Of a DNA stretch of 64,000 bases, positions 24,874 to 32,244 are shown in pieces (position 1 is the first letter of the stretch; every line of letters begins with the position of its first letter). A program made the translations under genes and the position numbers. This DNA comes from Carnobacterium_A antarcticum (GTDB lineage: Bacteria; Bacillota; Bacilli; Lactobacillales; Carnobacteriaceae). The DNA lies in NCBI RefSeq assembly GCF_042658365.1, contig NZ_JBHSQC010000005.1. One strand, written 5' to 3'. The notes under the pieces were generated by a model. The model worked only from the letters and a program-made list of their open reading frames with translations. It was not told the origin of the DNA and made no database searches.

Positions 24874-26382
24874 TTACAAATTCAGTAATATATAATCATT
24901 TTTGTTTATTCTCACATTTCTTTGAATCTGTTCGACAGCGTTTTTGTCTAGCTCTATGTTTTGAATAGAAAAAATATACTTATCATTTTCTTTAACTACA
25001 GAGGAGTGCCATAAGGTACCAATAAAATATTTTCCATGCTCGTTAAATCTTGTTCGTTGCTCATACTCTACTTCAGATATTCTTTTAATTGATCCATTTA
25101 TTTTTACTTTACCTGAATCCACTTGTTCGGGTGAAACTATGTACTTCTTATCTACAATAGCCGCAGAAAATCTTTCTCTACCATTAATATCAAATGGTTT
25201 TATGTTTCCTTCCTTAATAGTTTCAACTTCTAAGATTATCAAATCATCATACATTCGATTAGATGTAGACAACCAAATTTTCTTTATCGTTAATTCATTA
25301 GAATTTATCAGTACTCTTTTATTTCCCAGGTACTTCAAATTCGAAATAAAATTATTTCCTATTCCATAGTTAAACCATAAGCTTTGTTGGTAAAAAGAAG
25401 TTTTACTTAGATAAGAAACAAATCTTTCAATTTCTTCCTCACTTTCAATACAGACTGAAGAATTATAGCAGTCAGGATCTACAGATGTCATTACATCTTG
25501 TAATTTTTCCATTTCTTTATACGGATCTGGTTTTTTTGCACTTTCTTTATATTGTTTAATAAATCCTTTTATCTCATTGCCGTTTTGAAATCTTCTTTCA
25601 GAGTTTTGGCGAAGAGCAACATTCATTAATTCATCTAAGAGTCTTGCGTCTTCTTCTTCGGGAAATTCACTAGCAAATTTTTTAATTTCAGTTCCGCGAT
25701 GAGTATAGCCAAAAAAGTACCAGTAACAGATTTGCCCAATAGCATAAAAATCCATGGAAGGAGATGGTTCTCTCCCCCCCTCTAATTGCTCTGGAGCAGA
25801 AAAATTATAATTTGCCAGTCTTTCTTTTTTCTTCGTCTCGATGAAAACCGCAAAATTTTCATGAGTAAAATGAGCTATTCCAAAATCTGCAATATAGAAA
25901 CGACCTTTTTCATCGACAAGAATATTTTCTGGTTTCAAATCTCGATGAATTACTCCTTGTTTATGTAAGTCATCCAAAACATCTACTAAGAAATAGAATA
26001 AAGATATTGTATCTTTAAACGATATTTCTCTACCTAAATTTTTTCTATACCTTTTTAAAGACATTTGGTATTTTTTCATTATTATTACTGGGACTACAGA
26101 ATTCTCTATTTTTATTTCATCATAATCAAGGTAAGAAATGATTGTATTATTATGTTCTATTAGCATAGAATTAAAGTATTCTGATTTAAAGCGTTGCAAT
26201 TTAGTGTCTGAATCAATGATAGTAAGAAACTTAAGTGCCACTTCTTTACCTGACAAAACACCTGAATAGACTAATCCGTTTCCTCCTTCTCCAATACTTT
26301 TTAAATCTGTTACTTCTCCCAATTGTAAAGAGATTTTATTTTCACATTTTTTTATACACTCTCTAATTAAATTTTTATTCAA
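24874..26382 (-). CDS. Serine/threonine protein kinase with unknown C-terminal domain
   Basis: A 502-residue soluble protein. The N-terminal 280 residues are a complete Hanks-type kinase: glycine loop GEGGNG (31-36), Lys51 in VALK, catalytic loop HRDLKPEN (146-153), DFG (166-168) and APE (196-198). All catalytic residues are present, so it should be active. Unlike housekeeping PknB it has no membrane helix and no PASTA repeats; the last 220 residues form an unrecognised domain. The start is TTG preceded by GAGAGGAATATA. As first gene of the cassette it may sense infection or phosphorylate the ATPase or TIR protein. Confidence 0.85.
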   Translation of the reverse strand: MNKNLIRECIKKCENKISLQLGEVTDLKSIGEGGNGLVYSGVLSGKEVALKFLTIIDSDTKLQRFKSEYFNSMLIEHNNTIISYLDYDEIKIENSVVPVIIMKKYQMSLKRYRKNLGREISFKDTISLFYFLVDVLDDLHKQGVIHRDLKPENILVDEKGRFYIADFGIAHFTHENFAVFIETKKKERLANYNFSAPEQLEGGREPSPSMDFYAIGQICYWYFFGYTHRGTEIKKFASEFPEEEDARLLDELMNVALRQNSERRFQNGNEIKGFIKQYKESAKKPDPYKEMEKLQDVMTSVDPDCYNSSVCIESEEEIERFVSYLSKTSFYQQSLWFNYGIGNNFISNLKYLGNKRVLINSNELTIKKIWLSTSNRMYDDLIILEVETIKEGNIKPFDINGRERFSAAIVDKKYIVSPEQVDSGKVKINGSIKRISEVEYEQRTRFNEHGKYFIGTLWHSSVVKENDKYIFSIQNIELDKNAVEQIQRNVRINKNDYILLNL

Positions 26383-26635
26383 TATATTCCTCTCTTTTCT
26401 TTTGAAATATTCAAATATCTTTTACAATTACTTTATCTTCTTTTCTATAGTAAATATTTCTTTTGTTGCTTGCTATATTAGCAAATTTCTTTGATTTATT
26501 GTAATAAATTATTAAATCAAAAATGATTGTATTATTTAAAGGATAATATTATTACAATTGAAAACTTCATGTACTTTAAGTAAAAATGACATTAGCGAAA
26601 GTAAATATCACTATACCTTTCTTGAACAACCTCAT
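26383..26635. other. Cassette end between kinase gene and rlmH
   Basis: About 250 very AT-rich bases must contain the cassette promoter reading leftward. I could not choose one -10/-35 pair with confidence. Its right edge is the native rlmH-end att-like site. Confidence 0.4.
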
Positions 26636-26653
26636 TTACTTATGATACGGTTC
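26628..26653. repeat. rlmH-end att-like site, copy 1 (native)
   Basis: These 26 bases cover the last five codons and stop of rlmH (E-P-Y-H-K-stop on the minus strand) plus eight following bases. They recur at 21019-21044 (one mismatch) and 19415-19440 (three mismatches). The staphylococcal SCC attachment core is the same part of the same gene (TATCATAA region). Confidence 0.8.
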
Positions 26654-27115
26654 ATTCTTCATAATTCTAAAGCTGCGGTAAATTTGTTCGATCAGCACTA
26701 AACGCATCAATTGATGCGGCAGCGTCATTTTTCCAAAAGAGATTTGGGCATTGCTGCGTTTCATCACTGCTTCGCTTAATCCCAATGAGCCGCCGATGAC
26801 AAAAACCAAATTGCTTTTTCCTTGAATACCGAGCTGTTCAATTTCTTTAGAAAATGCTTCAGATGTCCGCTGACTTCCTTCAATCGCTAAAGCAAATACA
26901 TAAGCCTGATCTGAGATTTTGGACAGTATCCGTTCGCCTTCTTTTTCTTTGACTTGAAGCATTTCTGCTTCGCTTAATTTTTCGGGAGCTTTTTCATCTG
27001 GAACTTCAATTAATTCAATTTTGCAGTAGCTTACTAGCCGTTTCGTATATTCTTCGATTCCCATTTTTAAATACTTTTCTTTTAATTTTCCAACAGTAAT
27101 AATTTTGATATTCAC
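26636..27115 (-). CDS. rlmH: 23S rRNA pseudouridine-1915 N3-methyltransferase RlmH
   Basis: A 159-residue SPOUT methyltransferase that acts on the assembled 70S ribosome at helix 69 of 23S rRNA. The knotted C-terminal part with the SAM site is intact (FVIGGSLGLSEAV, then FGKMTLPHQLMRLVLIEQIYRSFRI and the end YHK). Length is as usual (about 159). The gene is better known as orfX in staphylococci, where its last codons are the insertion site of SCC elements; the same appears to be true here. Upstream lies a cluster of DnaA boxes. Confidence 0.96.
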   Translation of the reverse strand: MNIKIITVGKLKEKYLKMGIEEYTKRLVSYCKIELIEVPDEKAPEKLSEAEMLQVKEKEGERILSKISDQAYVFALAIEGSQRTSEAFSKEIEQLGIQGKSNLVFVIGGSLGLSEAVMKRSNAQISFGKMTLPHQLMRLVLIEQIYRSFRIMKNEPYHK

Positions 27116-27138
27116 AGTTATCCCCCTTTAAAACGTAG

Positions 27139-27442
27139 TTATCCACAAAAGTTATCCACATGTCCACAACTTCATCACTTCATATGGTAGACGAATACCC
27201 GTTCTCTACCACATATATGGCTGGGCTTTGGCAATAAGCACATTTCACTTCAACGTTATCCACAGGGTTAACAGGCTTCAATATCGGCATTTCAAAACCG
27301 CCGTAAACAGCATCATCTAGCGCTTCTCCTACATCTTCTTGACAAGCATAAATACAATCCATCCACAGTCTCCTCCAATTTTTGTGGATAACTTTCGTTT
27401 CCACGATGTGTGTCTTTTTCCATTTTACAGCACTTATGCACA
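27139..27442. promoter_or_regulatory. DnaA-box cluster beside rlmH
   Basis: Perfect TTATNCACA boxes at 27139-27147, 27152-27160, 27256-27264 and 27434-27442 (TTATGCACA), and one on the other strand at 27383-27391 (TGTGGATAA), plus a near-match TTATCCCCA at 27467. Five perfect sites in about 300 bases, 30 kb from oriC, exceed chance. Bacillus subtilis has a DnaA-box cluster near its rlmH homologue yydA, as I recall. Confidence 0.65.
27180..27362 (-). CDS. Small CxxC protein (CxxH/CxxC family)
   Basis: A 60-residue protein with a C-terminal CAYC motif and N-terminal cysteines (DCIYACQED), matching the small CxxH/CxxC proteins typically encoded between htrA and rlmH in Firmicutes. The N-terminal pair here lacks the usual His (CQED), so metal binding may differ. 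The start is the ATG behind GGAGGAGACTGTGG; longer frames upstream overlap a DnaA box. Function unknown. Confidence 0.75.
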   Translation of the reverse strand: MDCIYACQEDVGEALDDAVYGGFEMPILKPVNPVDNVEVKCAYCQSPAIYVVENGYSSTI

Positions 27443-27504
27443 ATGTTCAAAACTATTTTGATTTGTTTATCCCCAGTTTTGAATTTTTTACGAAAAAAGC
27501 CTAA

Positions 27505-27551
27505 AAAAAACCGAGTATCCACATTGTTAAAATGTGAATACTCGGTTTTTT
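27505..27551 (-). terminator. Terminator of htrA
   Basis: AAAAACCGAGTAT.CACAT and ATGTG.ATACTCGGTTTTT form a long stem; T-run on the minus strand, immediately after the htrA stop. Confidence 0.88.
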
Positions 27552-27555
27552 ATCT

Positions 27556-28803
27556 TTAAGTTATCGACTCTGTATCGGTCATGGTGATGGTTGTTTTTTC
27601 TAATTTTCCATTGCGGTAATACTCAACTTCAATTTCTTTGCCAAGCTCAGTTTTGTAAATTTCTTTACGCAACGAAATGGTATCAACAACGTCTTCGCCA
27701 TTAAATTTCACTATAACATCGTATTGCTCTAAGCCGCCTTTTTCTGCTGCTGAATCAGGTTGTACCTGTCCAACGACTACACCTGCTGTCACATCTTTTG
27801 GCAATTTCAAGACACTTGCTTGTTGCTGCTCAGATATTTGTGAAATATCCAAGAGGCTGATGCCAAGAACAGGACGAACAACTTTACCTTCTGTTTCTAA
27901 CTGATTGATAATGCTGACAACATCGTTACTAGGAATAGCAAATCCCATTCCTTCAACCGTATCTGTCGAGATTTTCATGGAGTTGATTCCAATTACTTGT
28001 CCAGCAATATTGATCAAAGCCCCTCCTGAGTTCCCTGGGTTGATCGCTGCATCAGTTTGCAAAGCTGTCATTTCCCAGTCGATGACGCCATCTCCGTTAA
28101 TGTCTGTATCCACGCTCCGATTTTTAGCAGAGATGATACCCTGAGTAACAGAAGATGCGAAATTAGTACCTAGCGGTGAACCAATAGCAATAGCAGGCTC
28201 GCCAACCGTTAAACTATCAGAATCTCCAAAAGTTGCTGCTTTTGTCACGTTTTCAGATGGAATAGATAAAACTGCTAAATCGGTCCAAATATCTGTTCCG
28301 ATAATTTCAGCTTCTACTTTTGTACCGTCTTTCATCAGCACTTCAACGGCATCCGACTCGTTGATAACATGATTATTGGTCACGACATAAGCGGTATCGC
28401 CATCGATTTTATAAATGACGCCGCTTCCTTCACCAGCAGTCTGCAAACTAGAATCCTCTGACATATTTGTACCATCAGAATCAGAACCAAAAATGCCGCC
28501 GAACCCTTCTGTATTTTGCTCTTGCATATTTACGACTGAAACAACCGAATCTTCAACTTTCGCTACTGCATCAGTTACTTCAGAAGTAACATTGACGCTG
28601 ACATCGGTAGTTGTTACTTTACCATTCTCATCGACTATCCCTGTTGAATTAGTGGGCGTATCGGATTCCATCGTATAAAGGTACCCTCCACCCAACAAAG
28701 CGACAACCAATCCACCGATCACTCCGCCAAGAATACCCGACTTTAATGACCCTCGTTTTTTAAATTTCGTTTCATTCGTTGATTTTTTATTATTTTGGCT
28801 CAC
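27556..28803 (-). CDS. htrA: HtrA-like membrane-anchored serine protease
   Basis: A quality-control protease of the cell surface. It has a basic cytosolic N-terminus, one membrane helix (about residues 22-45), a trypsin-like domain with triad His145 (TNNHVI), Asp175 (TDLAVL) and Ser259 (GNSGGAL), and one C-terminal PDZ domain. Numbering is from the GTG at 28803, preferred because GAGAGGTG ends six bases before it; a GTG three codons upstream (28812) is possible. Near the walRK operon, as in other Firmicutes, where this order is conserved. It has its own terminator. Confidence 0.94.
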   Translation of the reverse strand: MSQNNKKSTNETKFKKRGSLKSGILGGVIGGLVVALLGGGYLYTMESDTPTNSTGIVDENGKVTTTDVSVNVTSEVTDAVAKVEDSVVSVVNMQEQNTEGFGGIFGSDSDGTNMSEDSSLQTAGEGSGVIYKIDGDTAYVVTNNHVINESDAVEVLMKDGTKVEAEIIGTDIWTDLAVLSIPSENVTKAATFGDSDSLTVGEPAIAIGSPLGTNFASSVTQGIISAKNRSVDTDINGDGVIDWEMTALQTDAAINPGNSGGALINIAGQVIGINSMKISTDTVEGMGFAIPSNDVVSIINQLETEGKVVRPVLGISLLDISQISEQQQASVLKLPKDVTAGVVVGQVQPDSAAEKGGLEQYDVIVKFNGEDVVDTISLRKEIYKTELGKEIEVEYYRNGKLEKTTITMTDTESIT

Positions 28804-29006
28804 TTTAATCACCTCTCACCTTTTTTTATAGCTTTAGTTTAACCTTAATCTTTGAATTTTTTATGAAAACAATTAGACCAATTAACACTTTTTTCTTTTA
28901 ATTTACCATAAGTATCCTTCTTACTGACTTTATCTGCTCTCACTTTTCTTTATTCTAACCTTAATTTTTAGGGATAGCCATCATCTTCCCTTATTCGCAT
29001 TTTTTG

Positions 29007-29048
29007 CAAAAAAAATCCAAACCATAATCGTTCTTTTCTATGGTCTGG
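29007..29048 (-). terminator. Terminator of walJ
   Basis: Minus strand CCAGACCATA...TATGGTTTGG followed by T8. Confidence 0.85.
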
Positions 29049-29076
29049 AGCATCGTTCATTTAATTTTCGTTTACA

Positions 29077-29889
29077 TTAAATAACAAATAAAGAAGTTGG
29101 TTCACTAGGATCTGTGTCGTAAACAGTGAAGGTTTCACCTACCCCGGTCCCTTTTTCTTTTAAAATACTTTCAGCAGTCATACGGGCTAATTCTTTGATA
29201 TTGTTGTCTTTGCTTAAATGGCCTAGGTATACACGTTTGGTTTTTTCTCCTATGATTTCAGCTAAAGCTAAAGCACCATCTTCATTTGATAAATGACCTT
29301 TATCGCCTAAAATCCGTTGTTTTAAATGCCAAGGATAAGCACCCATCCGCAACATTTCTAAATCATGGTTGCTCTCGAATAAATAAGCATCTGCATCCGC
29401 TAAAATACCACGCATCCTATCGCTCACATATCCTGTATCGGTCAACATCACAAATCGTTTATCGTTCTTATGAAACGTATAAAATTGGGGAGCCACAGCA
29501 TCATGAGACACACCGAAACTTTCTACATCTACGTCTCCAATTGCCATTGTTTTACCCATTTCAAAAACAAATTTTTGCTCTGTTTTGATATCGCCAATAA
29601 TCGGAGACATGGCTTCCCACGTTTTTTCGTTAGCATAAACATCTAATTTGTATTTACGAGCTAACACACCAACCCCATGTACATGATCCCGGTGCTCATG
29701 GGTAACTAAGATACCGTCCAAATCGGCAACATCACGATCGATTTTTTTTAATAATTCAGTAATTTTTTTTCCGCTTAATCCACCGTCAACTAATAGTTTC
29801 TTTTTTTCTGACTCAATATACGTCACGTTTCCAGAACTGCCACTCGCTAGAATACTGACTTTTAATCCTTGATTTTGGCCTTTTAACAT
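29077..29889 (-). CDS. walJ: WalJ (YycJ) metallo-beta-lactamase-fold exonuclease-like protein
   Basis: A 270-residue MBL-fold protein with the metal motif THEHRDH (about residues 61-67), start LKVSILASGSSGNVTYIE and C-terminal LGHLSKDNN. It is the YycJ member conserved next to walRKHI; homologues have been reported with 5'-3' exonuclease activity on DNA and a link to coordinating cell wall and chromosome metabolism. It has its own terminator and is separated from yycI by 164 bases including a terminator, so in this organism it may be uncoupled from the wal operon. Confidence 0.9.
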   Translation of the reverse strand: MLKGQNQGLKVSILASGSSGNVTYIESEKKKLLVDGGLSGKKITELLKKIDRDVADLDGILVTHEHRDHVHGVGVLARKYKLDVYANEKTWEAMSPIIGDIKTEQKFVFEMGKTMAIGDVDVESFGVSHDAVAPQFYTFHKNDKRFVMLTDTGYVSDRMRGILADADAYLFESNHDLEMLRMGAYPWHLKQRILGDKGHLSNEDGALALAEIIGEKTKRVYLGHLSKDNNIKELARMTAESILKEKGTGVGETFTVYDTDPSEPTSLFVI

Positions 29890-29995
29890 TTCACTAATCC
29901 CCCTCGATCATCCCACTCATTTTATACCAAATACCGCAAAATATCTACCTGTCTGTTTGATCCTAATAATGACCAACACGGTTTGATAAAGAACC

Positions 29996-30039
29996 AAAAA
30001 AACCAGCGAACCAAGAAAAATCTCTTAGGTCGCTGGTTT
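29996..30039 (-). terminator. Terminator of the walRKHI operon
   Basis: Minus strand AACCAGCGAcC.AAGAG and CTTgGTTCGCTGGTT followed by T7. Confidence 0.85.
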
Positions 30040-30053
30040 AAGGGTTTGGTTGT

Positions 30054-30947
30054 TTATTGTTTCTCTGAAGACAGCTCACTGGAACTCGATTCAGAAGAAT
30101 CGGCAGATGAGTCGTCTTTTTCTTCTGATGCCGGTGTCTCTATAGAAGAACTCTTGATAATAGTGCCATTAATAGCATCGACACGCTTCGCTTGCGTATC
30201 GGTACTGGAATCTATTTCTACAAACCAGACAGGCGCGTACATGCTTAATTCTTCCAAATTCAGTGTGCGGTAATAACCTAAAACAGGCTTTTTCACAGTG
30301 GTATCTGCCGGTATTTCATTATTTTGATACAAAATATCGACGGCATTTTTATCTGTGATCAATTCACGACTTTCACCTTGCACCGTGACTGGTCCTACAT
30401 AACGTTGTTCGTAAGAAATGACTTGCTTACTGCTGTCTAAATGAAAAATGATTTCTGAAGTTCCATCGGTAATCGGAATATTATTTGCAATTTGTGCATA
30501 AATAATTTGTTGCCCCGAGGGAATATAGCGGAAAAATTGATAGTCTTTTCCAAACAAGATTTGATCGCTTTTTACGAAATCGTTTAATTTTTCGATATCT
30601 TTAGACGTTAATTTTTTTTCTTGAGACAAGGCAATTGGATTAGATAAGATACTGCTGTAAATCGCTCCATTTTCTTCAACGATTCTGGTTTGATTGCTAA
30701 GTTTGTCGCGGTTTTCTGTTAACAAATCGTTTGCTTCAGTTTGAACATATGGAACTTTGTTTGTTTCATTTTGGAACTTAGGCAACTTGATGTTGGCTTT
30801 ATCCATTTCATCTATAAAATTCACTTGAACATTAGAATCATTTTCTGAGAAATCATTGTAATTTTTATCAAAATAAGTCACTAGGAGAAAAACATTCAGT
30901 GCCAGGAAGGTCAGGACAAAAATGATTTCAATTCGCTTAAAGTCCAT
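30054..30947 (-). CDS. walI: WalI (YycI) regulatory protein of the WalK kinase
   Basis: A bitopic membrane protein of 297 residues: MDFKRIEIIFVLTFLALNVFLLVTYF is a single N-terminal anchor, and the rest is extracytoplasmic with the YycI fold and a Ser/Glu-rich C-terminal tail. It forms a complex with WalH and the membrane part of WalK to tune kinase activity. The ATG at 30947 is used because GGAGG lies 11 bases before it; it overlaps the end of walH, consistent with translational coupling. Confidence 0.9.
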   Translation of the reverse strand: MDFKRIEIIFVLTFLALNVFLLVTYFDKNYNDFSENDSNVQVNFIDEMDKANIKLPKFQNETNKVPYVQTEANDLLTENRDKLSNQTRIVEENGAIYSSILSNPIALSQEKKLTSKDIEKLNDFVKSDQILFGKDYQFFRYIPSGQQIIYAQIANNIPITDGTSEIIFHLDSSKQVISYEQRYVGPVTVQGESRELITDKNAVDILYQNNEIPADTTVKKPVLGYYRTLNLEELSMYAPVWFVEIDSSTDTQAKRVDAINGTIIKSSSIETPASEEKDDSSADSSESSSSELSSEKQ

Positions 30948-32244
30948 TGCTCTCATCTCCTCCATCCTGATGCAAATCTCGAGAGTTCAGCCAAGAACCA
31001 TTGACATAAATGTACCAATCAGGCTCTAAACTAATCACTCGGCTGGATTCAGAACTATTAGACCATGTGTACCCTAATTGGATATCTTCGATCTCTTCGA
31101 TGGCATAACCTTGTTCTGCTAAATACAGCAGCAATTCTTCCCCATTTAGTAGTTCTTTTTGATTGTCTTCATCTGAAATCGGCGTTTGTGCAACCATTAA
31201 TGGTACTTGTAATTCTGACATGCCATTTTCAACAACTGTAATGTGTGTTGCCCCATAATCGGTCGTTCCGAAAACAGGATAACCCTCAATATACCGACGA
31301 TAGGTGACGACATTGCTTTGGCTGTTGTAGTCAAAGAAATGGATTTCATCGGACCAGTTTTCATACAACATCAATTCAGTGAACGAATCTCTTAGCGTCT
31401 CAGTTAACGGCATTTTTTTGTCCGATGCGCGATTACGGTAATAACTTAGAATATTCGTGTCTTCGTTGACAAACATTTTACTAATGTAGTCAATATACTG
31501 AACGGAATTTTCACTCCGCGTTTCTTTCACTTCAGAAGTATCGTCAAATAATCGTTCAATAAACAGACTATTCGGCTGTCTTTCCACCATATAGGTTAGA
31601 TAAGGCAGTTCAAACGGGGCAATCGGTAAATATATGTTGTTGTTCTTGGCCTTCACGGTCATCACAGACTGATAAGCTGCTTCTTCTTTTCGAAGAGCCG
31701 CCATCAATTTTTCCTGATCCACACCTTCTAGGCTGCTGCTGTACAATAAATCAGAATCCGTATTATAGAAATAAATTCTGTCTGGGTCAGAAATAGAAAG
31801 ATACACCCGATCAAACGTCCGATTCTGGTACTCTCCAGGCAAATTGGTAAATTTATCGCTCATCATTCCAAAAGGAATATTTTCCAAATAAATCAACTCT
31901 ATTTTATCTGATTGAGACAGACTGTTCTGATAGTTCTCATTCGAAATTTCTAAAGGATCTTCTAAATTTTCCATTTGCCAATCCACCATAAAAAATTTGG
32001 AGAACGTCGACAAAGTCGCACGATTAGTCGTTATTTTGTCCATTCCTGCTTCATGTAAAACAATCTGCGAGGGACCGAACACATGCGAAAGCTGTCGTGA
32101 AATTGTCACAGAAGAGGTCTTTTTTTGATCGTTGTTGGTTTGTTCATCGTACTGACTCGGCATAGTCCAAATCGCCCAAGTCAGAAAAAGACTGAGGATA
32201 ATGAGAAATATCAAAGCTATTCTGATAAATCCTGTTCCTTTCAT
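30937..32244 (-). CDS. walH: WalH (YycH) regulatory protein of the WalK kinase
   Basis: A 435-residue bitopic protein with one N-terminal membrane helix (about residues 8-27) and a large extracytoplasmic YycH domain. With WalI it modulates WalK. The ATG at 32244 overlaps the walK stop as ATGA, and AGGAGG lies 10 bases upstream; an upstream TTG (32250) is less likely. The overlap indicates coupled translation with walK. Confidence 0.9.
   Translation of the reverse strand: MKGTGFIRIALIFLIILSLFLTWAIWTMPSQYDEQTNNDQKKTSSVTISRQLSHVFGPSQIVLHEAGMDKITTNRATLSTFSKFFMVDWQMENLEDPLEISNENYQNSLSQSDKIELIYLENIPFGMMSDKFTNLPGEYQNRTFDRVYLSISDPDRIYFYNTDSDLLYSSSLEGVDQEKLMAALRKEEAAYQSVMTVKAKNNNIYLPIAPFELPYLTYMVERQPNSLFIERLFDDTSEVKETRSENSVQYIDYISKMFVNEDTNILSYYRNRASDKKMPLTETLRDSFTELMLYENWSDEIHFFDYNSQSNVVTYRRYIEGYPVFGTTDYGATHITVVENGMSELQVPLMVAQTPISDEDNQKELLNGEELLLYLAEQGYAIEEIEDIQLGYTWSNSSESSRVISLEPDWYIYVNGSWLNSRDLHQDGGDESNGL

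Larger units (their letters stand above)
21033..26638. mobile_element. SCC-like cassette A carrying a candidate defence system
   Basis: About 5.6 kb lies between the native 3' end of rlmH and a near-exact copy of that end (copy 2). In staphylococci SCC elements insert at this very place, duplicating the last codons of rlmH. The interior is visibly more AT-rich than the flanks and holds three minus-strand genes. No ccrA, ccrB or ccrC gene is in the window, so it would be a pseudo-SCC moved in trans, or a relic. Just inside the rlmH end, ATAGTGATAT (minus strand) faintly resembles GTAGTGTAT of the copy 2 palindrome, as expected for terminal inverted repeats. Confidence 0.7.

Noticed and set aside
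21278..26382. Assigning the cassette to a named system (Thoeris, Avs, BREX, Detocs)
   Set aside because: Thoeris needs ThsA with SIR2/SLOG or TM effector; Avs needs STAND NTPase; BREX needs BrxC/PglZ; Detocs is a two-component-like system. None of these parts is present.
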